This document shows positions 25,989-34,702 of a stretch of 64,000 nucleotides of DNA, one piece after another. The first letter of the stretch is position 1; the number at the start of each line of letters is the position of its first letter. The position numbers and the translations under genes were made by a program. Location of the stretch: the NCBI RefSeq assembly GCF_022921055.1, contig NZ_CP095061.1:597501-661500 (forward strand). Direction: 5' to 3'. The DNA comes from Hymenobacter volaticus (GTDB taxonomy: Bacteria; Bacteroidota; Bacteroidia; Cytophagales; Hymenobacteraceae). The notes under the pieces were generated by a model. It ran no database searches and had not been told where the DNA came from. It saw nothing but the letters and a program-made list of their open reading frames with translations.

Positions 25989-27224
25989 ATGCGCTTTCTC
26001 TACCTGCCGCTGGCCCTGGCTCTGTGTACCCTGGCTCGGCTTGGTGCTGCTCAAGTAGCTCCCACCACTACCGATGGCTCTGCGCCAGCTTCGGCAGTGG
26101 CCCCACCAGCCCCCGGCCTCACCGACAACGGCCCCAAAAAGAAATCCATCTTCGCGCCGAGCGACAAGCCGAGCTTTATTCCCGTACCGATAGCCTTCTA
26201 TCAGCAGGAAACTGGTTTTGCAGCAGGAGCGGCCATCTTACCTGTATGGCGATTTGGTACCGATACGACGGTGCGCAAATCCAACGCGCGGCTTATTGCT
26301 TGGTATTCGCAGGAAAAGCAGAGCACCATCCAACTGACGCATACCATTTTCACGCCTGGTGAAGGGTTTTTCATATCCGGCGAGTTGAGCCGCTACGATC
26401 AGAAGCTGTTTTATTACGGCATCGGCAACGATAACTCCAGGAATGCAGAGTCTGAATTGAAGTACAAGCTCTTCATTTTCGACGAAAGAGCACTGAAGCG
26501 GGTTGCTCCCAACCTGTTTGCGGGCTTGCGCTACCGCTTCACCAACACCACCGACATAGAGCCGGAAGGCAACGCCGATAACGGCGGCGTCAATTCGTTC
26601 TTGGTTGACCCCCGCCTCGATGGCCGCGAACGAAACGACACACGGATATCGGGTTTGGGGCCCGCGCTGCTCTACGATGGCCGCGACAATGTGCTTGCTA
26701 CTTACCGCGGGGCTTTCGTGGATGCGCACGTATTGTTTAATGGCGGCGGGCTTGGGTCTGACTACAAGTTTACACGCTATCAGTTGGATGCCCGGTATTT
26801 TAAGCCGCTTACCTCTTCCAACAACACCATTCTGGCTCTGCAGTATCTAACGCAGCTGCATACCGGAGATGTGCCGTTTCGGGAGCTAGGCGGCCTAGGT
26901 GCCAACTTGGGTGGAGCACTGTACAACAACGCCGGCCTGATGCGGGGACTTTACGAAACTCGTTTCCGCGACCGACAGATGATGACCTTCCAAGCCGAAA
27001 TTCGGCAGAAACTTTTCTGGCGAATTGATGGAGTTGTGTTTGGCGCAGTAGGGCAAGTAGGCTACAAAGTAAACGATTACACCTTCGATCAAACCCGGCT
27101 AGCGGGCGGCGGTGGCTTCCGCTTCCGCTTCAACCGCCGCGACCGACTCAACATCCGCCTCGACTATGCCGGTGGCACCGATACACCACCTAGCATTTAT
27201 TTCGCTGTAGGCGAGGCCTTCTAG
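25989..27224 (+). CDS. Omp85/BamA-like outer-membrane barrel protein without POTRA domains
   Basis: 411 aa. Signal peptide MRFLYLPLALALCTLARLGAAQ, then a Pro/Ala-rich linker, then a 12-16-strand barrel of the bacterial surface antigen (Omp85) type: GLGPALLYDGRDNVLATYRG, FTRYQLDARYFKPL, GRFRD-like and the final LNIRLDYAGGTDTPPSIYFAVGEAF. No POTRA repeats precede the barrel, so it resembles the 'BamA/TamA family outer membrane protein' group and not BamA itself. The ATG at 25989 is preferred over a GTG at 25950 because it opens the signal peptide. A strong terminator follows. Confidence 0.83.
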   Translation: MRFLYLPLALALCTLARLGAAQVAPTTTDGSAPASAVAPPAPGLTDNGPKKKSIFAPSDKPSFIPVPIAFYQQETGFAAGAAILPVWRFGTDTTVRKSNARLIAWYSQEKQSTIQLTHTIFTPGEGFFISGELSRYDQKLFYYGIGNDNSRNAESELKYKLFIFDERALKRVAPNLFAGLRYRFTNTTDIEPEGNADNGGVNSFLVDPRLDGRERNDTRISGLGPALLYDGRDNVLATYRGAFVDAHVLFNGGGLGSDYKFTRYQLDARYFKPLTSSNNTILALQYLTQLHTGDVPFRELGGLGANLGGALYNNAGLMRGLYETRFRDRQMMTFQAEIRQKLFWRIDGVVFGAVGQVGYKVNDYTFDQTRLAGGGGFRFRFNRRDRLNIRLDYAGGTDTPPSIYFAVGEAF

Positions 27225-27249
27225 GCTGAGCAAGTAATAACCAAGTTAA

Positions 27250-27292
27250 AAAACAGCCCTTCTGCTCATAGCAGAAGGGCTGTTTTGCTTTT
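27250..27292 (+). terminator. Strong intrinsic terminator
   Basis: Perfect 16-bp stem (AAAACAGCCCTTCTGC / GCAGAAGGGCTGTTTT), 5-nt loop, T-rich tail, 25 nt after the Omp85-like gene. Confidence 0.9.
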
Positions 27293-27725
27293 AGGTCAGG
27301 TCGCGGGTAGACTAAGAGTATAGGTGAGCCCATAAGAGCTGATATAGAGCTAAGTGTTTTCTGCAACGGCTACAATAGGCGCGGCATCCGCTGCTGATTA
27401 GGCACCGTGAACTGCACAGTTCTCTGAGTTTTATTTTCATCCTCGGCGAGGCCTTTTAATGGAATAAGAGTAACTGAGCTATTGCGCTCTTCGCTCTAAT
27501 TCGCGTTCTACGGTTTAGGTTGGTATGCTCTAAAAACGTGGCAATAACTCGGTTTTCACTGTTGGGCTAGCGGAGAAAAGCAAGCTGCTCTGTTGCATTT
27601 TATGCACCTAAACAGTAATAGCTATAAACAAATTGTGAATGAGATGCTTATAGACCAAGAGCTCGTCGCTAACAAAAACGGAGCTCTTGCTTGTTTTCGC
27701 TTCACAATTCGAGTAAAAGAATTTA
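27293..27725. other. Intergenic region without a recognised feature
   Basis: About 430 bp between a strong terminator and the GT2 gene. It is AT-richer than its surroundings. I found no convincing gene, promoter box of the TTG-N19-TAnnTTTG type or repeat. The GT2 promoter is presumably here. Confidence 0.5.
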
Positions 27726-29033
27726 ATGGCTCACCTTGTACAGCCTCGCGCTGCTTCTGGTCAACGCCCATTCGTTGTCCAGCAAAAAGTCCTATGGCCC
27801 GCCTCCCCACCTAACGCGCAGTTACGCATCAGTGTCATTGTTCCGGCCAAAGACGAAGCCGAAAACCTGCCGGCTACCTTAGCGGCTCTGGCCACGCAGA
27901 CCGATTTGCAAGACCAACCGCTGGACTCGGCTAGCTACGAGATTTTGGTGTTGGCCAACAACTGCCACGACCAAACTGCCAATGTCGTCAGGACTTTTGC
28001 ACAGCACCATCCGGCACTGGCGTTGCACGTAGCCGAAATTCAGCTACCACCCACCGACGCGCACGTAGGTCATGCGCGTCGCCTTCTCATGGACGAAGCC
28101 TGCCGCCGTCTAGAAGACACTATCGGCGCTGGCGGCATCATTGCCAGCACCGACGCTGATACCCGTGTGACTCCTACCTGGTTGGCCGCCATTCAAAAAG
28201 AAGTGAAAGCCGGTGCCGATGCTGTTGGCGGCCGGATTTTCCCCGAGCGGACGGTTCGTAATAGTTGCCTGGTGCGGCGTACGCACTTGCGCGACGCCAC
28301 GTATCGGCTGCTTCGGGCCCACCTCGAATCTCTGATTGACCCGGACCCTGCCGACCAATGGCCCCGGCATCATCAGCACTATGGAGCTAGTTTAGCTATT
28401 ACGGTGGCCGCCTACCGCCAAGTAGGAGGGCTGCCGGTAGTGCCTTTTCTGGAAGATGAAGCGCTGTGCCAGGCTTTGCGCCGCTCCGACCTGCGTCTGC
28501 GCCACAGCCCTGCCGTGCAAGTTCTTACGTCGGCGCGCCATGAAGGGCGCGTAGCGGTGGGGTTGTCGTGGCAACTGCGCGAATGGGCCCGCATGTCGCA
28601 TCAGCAACGGGAGCCCCTAGTAGAGAGCGGCGCCGCGCTAGTAGCCGAATGGACGGTGCGCCGGAAGCTGCGTCAGCTTTGGCAGCAAACTAGGCAGCAG
28701 CCTCGCCAGCAAGCCATACCGTCCTGCGTTCGGTTGGCGGCATTGCTGAGTGTGCCTGCCGGGCCGCTTACCCAACAGATTGCCTACTCTTCTACCTTTG
28801 GTCTGCTGTGGGAATGGGTGCAAACCCACCGAGCCATTTGGCGCCGCGGCCAGCTGACCACGTTGCCGCTGGCATTGGCGGAACTACGGGGTTTGATAGC
28901 CCAAGAGAAAAAGAAAGAAACTGACTCATATGCAGAGTCTATGCCCACGTCTACCTCAACTCGTTGGCTGCTAGCGCCAGGCCATCAAATCCAGCCGGTA
29001 CTGCGCGGCTCGGTGGCCATGCAGATGCTCTAA
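27726..29033 (+). CDS. Family 2 glycosyltransferase
   Basis: 435 aa. GT-A fold with ISVIVPAKDEAENLPATLAAL, the nucleotide-sugar/metal DxD as STDADT (D143, D145), and the acceptor-side VPFLEDEALCQAL (ED motif ~239-251). There is no membrane segment, so it is a soluble or peripheral processive-type GT2. The C-terminal third is Gln/Arg-rich and its last ~20 codons run antisense through the 3' end of the methyltransferase gene (63-nt overlap), so the natural C-terminus could be slightly different. It faces a minus-strand operon of methyltransferase, reductase, deacetylase and flavoenzyme with which it likely forms one functional unit. Confidence 0.88.
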   Translation: MAHLVQPRAASGQRPFVVQQKVLWPASPPNAQLRISVIVPAKDEAENLPATLAALATQTDLQDQPLDSASYEILVLANNCHDQTANVVRTFAQHHPALALHVAEIQLPPTDAHVGHARRLLMDEACRRLEDTIGAGGIIASTDADTRVTPTWLAAIQKEVKAGADAVGGRIFPERTVRNSCLVRRTHLRDATYRLLRAHLESLIDPDPADQWPRHHQHYGASLAITVAAYRQVGGLPVVPFLEDEALCQALRRSDLRLRHSPAVQVLTSARHEGRVAVGLSWQLREWARMSHQQREPLVESGAALVAEWTVRRKLRQLWQQTRQQPRQQAIPSCVRLAALLSVPAGPLTQQIAYSSTFGLLWEWVQTHRAIWRRGQLTTLPLALAELRGLIAQEKKKETDSYAESMPTSTSTRWLLAPGHQIQPVLRGSVAMQML

Positions 29034-29570
29034 GAGGCCGTCAGGAGTTGCTTTGTCCAGGAAATATTGATGCACTTCATCACCCGTGAGGGGGTAGTCG
29101 TGCACCGGGGGTGTCCAGTGAACTAGCAGCAGGTGGCCACCGGGGCGGAGCGCTGCTAGCAGCTGGTCGGTCACCTGCGCCAGATCCGGAGCATCCCAAT
29201 AGTACCCCACCTCCGACAAGACAACTAAGTCGAAGGTGAGGTCTGTTGGAAATTCAGCGGGCAGTGTCATCTGTCGAAACTCCACTTGAGGCAAGTCCGC
29301 GCAACGCTTGCGGGCGCGTTCCAGGGGAGCTTCGGCTACATCAATCGCCAGTAACTGCTGGCAGCGGGTTGCGAGTAGCTGAGTTAAAACGCCTAGTGAG
29401 CACCCCACCTCGAACGCACTTTCATAAGACGCTTTGGGCAGCGCAGCCACGGTATCGGCGTACTTGGCCTGCTCGTAGGGGCTGGTTTCGAATCCCCACG
29501 GGTCGGTGTTGGCACGGTATACCTCGTCGAAATACTCGGGAGGTAGGGTATGCGGCTGATTAGGGTTCAT
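28971..29570 (-). CDS. SAM-dependent methyltransferase, NodS-like
   Basis: 199 aa. The N-terminus YFDEVYRANTDPWGFETSPYEQAKY is the hallmark of the NodS family, named after the rhizobial enzyme that N-methylates the deacetylated sugar of chitooligosaccharides. The SAM site is FEVGCSLG (53-60), followed by LLAIDVAE and DLVVLSEVGYYW. It is the last gene of a minus-strand series and ends 63 nt inside the convergent GT2 gene. The methyl acceptor is unknown. An amino sugar exposed by the neighbouring deacetylase would fit. Confidence 0.87.
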   Translation of the reverse strand: MNPNQPHTLPPEYFDEVYRANTDPWGFETSPYEQAKYADTVAALPKASYESAFEVGCSLGVLTQLLATRCQQLLAIDVAEAPLERARKRCADLPQVEFRQMTLPAEFPTDLTFDLVVLSEVGYYWDAPDLAQVTDQLLAALRPGGHLLLVHWTPPVHDYPLTGDEVHQYFLDKATPDGLLEHLHGHRAAQYRLDLMAWR

Positions 29571-29604
29571 GAAGTGCGTTGGATGTGACGGCGCAGGCTG
29601 CGCG

Positions 29605-30597
29605 CTAGGCCGCTAGTATTTTCTCTATGGAAGCAAGCTCTTCGGTGCTGAACTGCAAGTTGTTCAGGCAGTGCAGCGAGTCGGTGAGTTGCTCGGGCTT
29701 ACTGGCTCCAATGAGCACCGAGGTTATCCGCTCGTCTTTCAGAATCCAGGCCAGCGCCATTTGGGCTAGGCTTTGCTGACGGGCCTGCGCCAGCTCGTTG
29801 AGTTGCTTGATTTGGTCGAGGCGCTCGGGTGTCAGTTGGTTTTCGGTCAAGAAGCCCACGCCTTTGGCTACCCGCGAGTCGGCGGGAATGCCGCTCAAGT
29901 ATTTGTTGGTAAGTAGGCCCTGCGCCAGTGGTGAGAACGGAATGCAGCCAACGCCTTCCTTCTCCAACAGATCCAGCAAGCCCCCTTCCACCCAGCGCTC
30001 AAACATCGAATATTTGGGCTGATGAATCAGGCAGGGTGTGCCAAGCTGCCGCAATAGCTCAATGGCCTGCGCTGCTTCGGTAGGCTGGTAGTTGGAAAGA
30101 CCCACGTACAAGGCTTTGCCTTGACGCACAATCAGGTCGAGGGCGCCCATTGTTTCCTCTAAGGGTGTATCGGGGTCAGGGCGGTGGTGGTAGAAGATGT
30201 CCACGTACTCCAGGCCCATGCGCTTCAAGCTCTGGTCGAGGCTGGACACTAGGTATTTCTTCGAGCCCCATTCCCCGTACGGCCCTTCCCACATGTGGTA
30301 GCCGGCTTTACTGGAGATGATTAGTTCGTCACGGTAGGTGCTAAAATCCTCGCGCAGAATGCGGCCAAAGTTGATTTCGGCAGAGCCGGGAGGCGGACCG
30401 TAGTTGTTGGCTAAGTCGAAGTGCGTGACGCCGCTGTCAAAAGCCCGCCGCAGAATGGCGCGCTGGTTGGCAAGCAGATCTACGTCGCCGAAGTTGTGCC
30501 AGAGGCCGAGCGACACGGCGGGCAGCTTGAGGCCACTGCGGCCACTGCGCCGATACGGTATTTCTTGGTATCGGGCAGGATTTGGTAAGTAATGCAT
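29605..30597 (-). CDS. Aldo/keto reductase (YghZ-like)
   Basis: 330 aa NADPH-dependent reductase of the aldo/keto reductase superfamily. The catalytic tetrad is visible: D61 and Y66 (FDLANNYGPP), K97 (SSKAGYH) and the His of FYHHRPD (~137). SxSxWGSKKY and the length match E. coli YghZ (L-glyceraldehyde 3-phosphate reductase). It sits between the PIG-L gene (45 bp upstream) and the methyltransferase (34 bp downstream) on the same strand. It may be a functional member of the module or a general detoxification enzyme carried in it. Confidence 0.88.
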   Translation of the reverse strand: MHYLPNPARYQEIPYRRSGRSGLKLPAVSLGLWHNFGDVDLLANQRAILRRAFDSGVTHFDLANNYGPPPGSAEINFGRILREDFSTYRDELIISSKAGYHMWEGPYGEWGSKKYLVSSLDQSLKRMGLEYVDIFYHHRPDPDTPLEETMGALDLIVRQGKALYVGLSNYQPTEAAQAIELLRQLGTPCLIHQPKYSMFERWVEGGLLDLLEKEGVGCIPFSPLAQGLLTNKYLSGIPADSRVAKGVGFLTENQLTPERLDQIKQLNELAQARQQSLAQMALAWILKDERITSVLIGASKPEQLTDSLHCLNNLQFSTEELASIEKILAA

Positions 30598-30642
30598 AGG
30601 GGCTTGGGGTTAAGCGTCAGCCGGCAACATAACAAGGCTTTC

Positions 30643-31385
30643 CTATATCACCTCTAAGTAGGCCTCAAATGGCTGCGCAAAATGTGCCAGCATTTCCGGG
30701 GACAGCAGGAAGCCTGTAGGGTCATCGTCGATAATGCCGGGTGCTAGCTGTGAACGGTGCGCGGCAATGGCGCGTTGCTTTTCATTGAATACCGAACTCA
30801 CGTCTAGCCGCCAACCTGCCACCTCGCCCGGCTGGGGTAGGTCGGCAGGAGCGGCCCGTTCCCACGCCCACACTACGTATTCGAGTAGGCGCGGTAGCGG
30901 TGCTAAACCTGCTAGGGCTGCTCGCACTAGCTCACTGGTGGCTCGATGGTCGGGGTGCGGGTCGCGGCGCCAGGAGCAGAGTACGGTAGCCGGCTTTGTG
31001 GCCGCAAACAGTTCCCGCAGCTGAGCTACAGCTTCAGAAAACAGTTCCTCTCCTTCGCTCGGCACCTTGCTGTCGGGCAGCCCTAAGCAAACAGGAGTTG
31101 TCTCAACACCCAATTCAAGCAAGGCCTGCCTTAGTTCGGCTTCGCGCAGCGCCTGCCGGGCAGCGGGCGGAAACTTCCGCGAGTTTGGGTGCGACATGGT
31201 GCCGTCGCTAATCAACACCACTTGCACCGGCACGGCCGCCTTGCGCATCAAGGCAATAAGGCCACCACACCCCAACGATTCGTCGTCGGGGTGGGGGCTA
31301 TAACCACCGTCGGTCCTAGAGTAGCCGCGTAGTCAGCGGAGCGCAGCGGGAGCGCGCGAAAATCAAAAGCTAGATTCTCACGCAT
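30643..31385 (-). CDS. PIG-L family N-acetylglucosaminyl deacetylase (one frameshift)
   Basis: Zinc-dependent de-N-acetylase of the LmbE/PIG-L family. After repair it has 247 aa with PHPDDES (H32, D34, D35) and HPDH (144-147), the zinc and catalytic residues. The frame breaks exactly inside the first motif at the ggggg run 31293-31297 (plus strand). One extra G joins TVVIAP to HPDDESLGCGG. The ATG at 31385 overlaps the stop of the acyl-CoA dehydrogenase-like gene (ATGCGTGA), so the two are translationally coupled. The substrate is presumably an N-acetylated sugar or glycoconjugate; BshB-type bacillithiol synthesis is an alternative role within the family. Confidence 0.85.
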
Positions 31386-32562
31386 GCCAAAGCTGGAAAG
31401 CGGGGGCGTGACGGTCGAGGGCGAAGCGCCCGGCATCAGCCTGAGCAGCATCGGGGGCGGGCTGGCGCAAATAATGCGTCAGGTCGCGGTGTAGGCGCTC
31501 GAACGGCTCGGGTTTGAGTAGGCCGCGGGCACCTACGCAACGCTCAGCGAGCTGCAACACCCGCAAGCAAATATCCTCGATGGCCGTGCGCATCATGTTG
31601 GCATAGGCTACCGTGGCTTCGGCATCGGTTTCGGCAGTGGGGCGGCTGGCATGAGTAGCGGCGCCGCGTAGCCAAAGGGAGCCGCTCTCGATAAGCAGAG
31701 CCATTTCCCCGAGGCGCTGGCGCTGGTAGGGGTCGTCGGTGCGGCCGAGTGCTTGCAGAAAGCGGCGGGTTTCGTCGAATACGGCTTCGGCGCCGCCTAG
31801 CTGCACGGCCGCAAACCGGATAGCGCCGCCGCTAAACCACGGTTGGCGGTAGTAGTCGCCGGGCTGGCCTAGCAGGTCATCGGCACTGATTTCGAGGCCC
31901 GTGAAGTCCACCCGGCTGCTGGCGGTTCCGCGCATGCCCAGAGGCCGCCAGAAACTGGCGTCGTATTTCGGTTCTTTCTCAGTAGCAGGTAGAACCAGCA
32001 GTTGCCAACCGCCATCGGGCAAGGCCGCCGTTAGCACTGGCCGGCTCAGGTAGCCAGCTCCTGAGGCGAAAGTTTTGCTACCGTGTAAGCGGTACTGCCC
32101 GTTAGGTAACGGCTCTAGCTTCACTCCGTCCGCAGCTTCCGTGTTCCAAACGCCAAACCAACGCCCGGCTTGCGCATCGGCGGCCCAACGCGCCACCTGT
32201 GCCTTGGTGCCGAGGCGTTGCAGCAGTTGCAGCGCGTTTACGTGACCCTCATACAGCCTTCCCATTACTAAGTTGCCCCGCCCAATGTGCTTGAGCGTAT
32301 TGAGTAGCGGCAATGTCTGTTCGGGTTCAGCTAAATCAGCACCCCCCAACGCAACGTGTAGCGGAGCCGTAAGCAGGCCGGCCTCGTGCAGCCAGTTGAA
32401 TTCCTCTTCCGGAAAACCACCTTCGAAGTCGGAATGGACGGCTTGAGCTAGCAGGCGTGGCGCCAATGCCGCCGCGGCCACTTCGGGAGCCAGATGGGGC
32501 GGGGAAAGAGGCAAGTCACTTACCGCTGGAGCTTGGTTTAGTGAAGTGGATACAGAAAGCAT
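31378..32562 (-). CDS. Acyl-CoA dehydrogenase-like flavoprotein
   Basis: 394 aa. Three-domain ACAD architecture: N-terminal helices (EEFNWLHEAGLL), a middle beta domain with FGVWNTEA, GSKTFASGAGY and PLGMRGTASSRVDF, and a C-terminal helical bundle (LQLAERCVGARGLLKPEPFERLHRDLTHYLRQPA). The typical catalytic Glu is not obvious, so an oxidase or flavin monooxygenase of the DszC-like branch is possible. The ATG at 32562 gives a normal N-terminus; earlier in-frame starts add a non-conserved tail. It heads the four-gene minus-strand operon and diverges from purH. Confidence 0.82.
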   Translation of the reverse strand: MLSVSTSLNQAPAVSDLPLSPPHLAPEVAAAALAPRLLAQAVHSDFEGGFPEEEFNWLHEAGLLTAPLHVALGGADLAEPEQTLPLLNTLKHIGRGNLVMGRLYEGHVNALQLLQRLGTKAQVARWAADAQAGRWFGVWNTEAADGVKLEPLPNGQYRLHGSKTFASGAGYLSRPVLTAALPDGGWQLLVLPATEKEPKYDASFWRPLGMRGTASSRVDFTGLEISADDLLGQPGDYYRQPWFSGGAIRFAAVQLGGAEAVFDETRRFLQALGRTDDPYQRQRLGEMALLIESGSLWLRGAATHASRPTAETDAEATVAYANMMRTAIEDICLRVLQLAERCVGARGLLKPEPFERLHRDLTHYLRQPAPDAAQADAGRFALDRHAPAFQLWHA

Positions 32563-32702
32563 AAGCAGAACAGTAGACAGCACTAGCTGGTAAGGCCAAT
32601 AGCGCTTTATAGTTGGGGTACTGTTTTGCAACAGCCGAGGTTGGGGCTTGTTCAGCTTCAAGCGGGAAATGCTGCTTATCCACAACAATTACAGAAGGGT
32701 AC

Positions 32703-32734
32703 TTGGCGCGGCCGACCTGATGAGAGTACCTTCG
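32703..32734 (+). promoter_or_regulatory. Candidate promoter of purH
   Basis: TTG at 32703-32705, 21-nt spacer, TACCTTCG at 32727-32734 (TAnnTTTG with one mismatch). It lies 35 nt before the ATG at 32770, in the divergent region with the acyl-CoA dehydrogenase-like gene. Confidence 0.38.
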
Positions 32735-32769
32735 TGGCGTCGTTCGTTTTTCCATCTAAAGCTTCCGCT

Positions 32770-34295
32770 ATGTTGCAGCCCATTCGTTCCGCTCTTGTTT
32801 CCGTCTATTACAAAGACCGTTTAGAGCCGTTGGTGGCACTGCTCAAGGAGCATGGCGTAACGCTGTACTCCACGGGAGGCACGCAGCAGTTCCTGGAAGA
32901 GCAGGGAGCCCAAGTAACGGCCGTTGAAAGCCTGACGGGCTTTCCGGCGGTGTTTGGTGGCCGCGTCAAAACGCTGCACCCGAAAGTGTTCGGCGGCATT
33001 CTGCACCGCCGCCACGAGCCCGCCGACTTGGCCGAAGCCGAGCGGCACCAGATTCCACCGATTGATCTAGTAATTGTCGACCTCTATCCGTTCGAGGAAA
33101 CGGTGGCTTCCGGCGCGCCCGAAGCAGATATCATCGAGAAAATTGACATTGGCGGCATCTCGCTGCTACGCGCCGCCGCCAAAAACTTCCGCGACGTGCT
33201 CGTGGTCAGTAGCCGCGACCAGTACCAGGCCGTAACGGAACTGCTCGGCCAGAAGAACTGCGCCACCGACCTCGAAGATCGTCGGCAGTACGCTGCTGCT
33301 GCCTTCGCGGCCACCTCGCACTACGACACCGCTATCCACCACTACATGGCGGGAGCCGCTACACCGGCAACAACGACCAGCGAGCAGCCCGCTACGCCGC
33401 TGCGCTACGGCGAAAACCCGCACCAGTCCGGCACTTTCCACGGCGACCTAGCGGCCCTCTTCGACCAACTGCACGGCAAGCAACTCAGCTATAACAACTT
33501 GGTGGATGTTGATGCGGCGGTATTGTTGATGCAGGAGTTTCAAGCCGACGGCCCTGCGGCCTGCGCCATCCTCAAGCACACCAATGCCTGTGGCGTGGCC
33601 CAGGCCGATACAATTAAAGAAGCCTACCTCAACGCCTTGGCCTGCGACCCGGTTTCGGCTTTCGGGGCGTTATCATTGTGAATAAGCCCGTGGATGCGGC
33701 TACGGCAGAAGAGTTGAACAAGCTATTCTTCGAAGTGCTGATTGCGCCCGAGTTTGAGGCCGATGCTCTGCCAGTGCTGCAAAGCAAGAAAAACCGCATT
33801 CTGCTGCGCCAAAAGCCAGTGGAGTTTCCTGCCAAGCAAATTAAGACCTTACTTAACGGCGTCATCGAGCAGGATTTCGACCGGGCTATTGAAGGTGCTG
33901 CTGATTTCCGCACCGTTACCCAGTCCGAGCCCACGGCCGACGAAGTGACGGCGCTAGAATTTGCACTCAAGGTTTGCAAGCACACCAAGAGCAACACCAT
34001 TGTGCTGGCGCGCGCCGGGCAACTGCTGGCTTCGGGCGTGGGGCAGACTTCGCGCGTGGATGCCCTGCGTCAGGCCATCGAGAAAGCCAAGTCGTTCGGT
34101 TTCGATTTGCAAGGTTCCGTCATGGCATCCGATGCTTTCTTCCCCTTCCCCGACTGCGTGGAAATTGCCGGCGAAGCGGGCATCCGCGCCGTAGTGCAGC
34201 CCGGCGGTTCCATCAAAGACCAAGACTCTATTGATGCCTGCAACCGCCTTGGCATGGCCATGGTACTGACTGGTGTGCGGCACTTCAAACACTAA
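32770..34295 (+). CDS. purH: Bifunctional AICAR transformylase / IMP cyclohydrolase PurH (one frameshift)
   Basis: Catalyses the last two steps of purine synthesis. The N-terminal MGS-like domain is clear (RSALVSVYYKDRLEPLVALL, YSTGGTQQFLEEQG, GFPAVFGGRVKTLHPKVFGG), followed by the AICAR transformylase domain (LRYGENPHQSG, ILKHTNACGVA, and the ending DQDSIDACNRLGMAMVLTGVRHFKH). The frame breaks at gggg 33664-33667. One extra G gives the expected VSAFGGVIIVNKPVD and a 508-residue protein of normal length. The ATG at 32770 (MLQPIRSALVSV) is the family start. A true defect would make the cell a purine auxotroph, which is unlikely. Confidence 0.95.
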
Positions 34296-34318
34296 ACAGC
34301 CAGTTGCTTGAGTTGCCC

Positions 34319-34358
34319 TTAGTGGTAGAGATGCGCTTCGGTGTATCTCTACCACTAA
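34319..34358. repeat. Perfect 14-bp inverted repeat after purH
   Basis: TTAGTGGTAGAGAT (34319-34332) and ATCTCTACCACTAA (34345-34358) with a 12-nt loop, 23 nt after the purH stop. No T run follows, so terminator function is uncertain. The remaining ~280 bp up to 34638 hold nothing I recognise. Confidence 0.65.
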
Positions 34359-34638
34359 GCATCTGTATGAGCATGAGCCGACAGTGCAAGTGTTTGTATA
34401 AAGTTTTGCTGTCTGAAGTAGCCGAACAATTAGCTAGGCCATTACGTCGTTTAGGGTGGCGCTCAGCCGGCACGTAGCCCTGTAGTGCAGCTACTCGCAT
34501 AGTGCGCCAGATGCTCTCCGCAGCTTTTGCAAGCACGAGCGTTAAGGATTTGTTTTTTAGGAAGCTCCCCGGCCATGAAAAGATAAATTCCTTCGTCTTA
34601 TGACTGCCGGGGTAGGTCGTGCTTCCCTGAAACTTCCG

Positions 34639-34646
34639 TACTTTTG
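34639..34646 (+). promoter_or_regulatory. Candidate -7 box upstream of mreB
   Basis: TACTTTTG followed by cccc, a perfect TAnnTTTG match, 56 nt before the mreB ATG. The -33 element is not clear. The same TACTTTTG box precedes ndk and sodA in this window. Confidence 0.42.
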
Positions 34647-34702
34647 CCCCACTTTTTGCACAAGTAAATCTTTGCTTGTGCCCATTTTCTCGCCGTCAAC
34701 TA

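Noticed and set aside
27593..27814. A 73-codon frame upstream of and overlapping GT2
   Set aside because: It is out of frame with GT2, has no recognisable features and runs into the conserved N-terminus of that gene.
33678..34295. Separate short genes for the second halves of purH, mreB, mrdA, recO and ndk
   Set aside because: Each second part lacks its own family start and continues the first part exactly after one added base, so they are annotated as single genes.
34658..34681. 7-bp hairpin GCACAAG / CTTGTGC before mreB as a riboswitch
   Set aside because: Too short and without conserved riboswitch elements; most likely chance.
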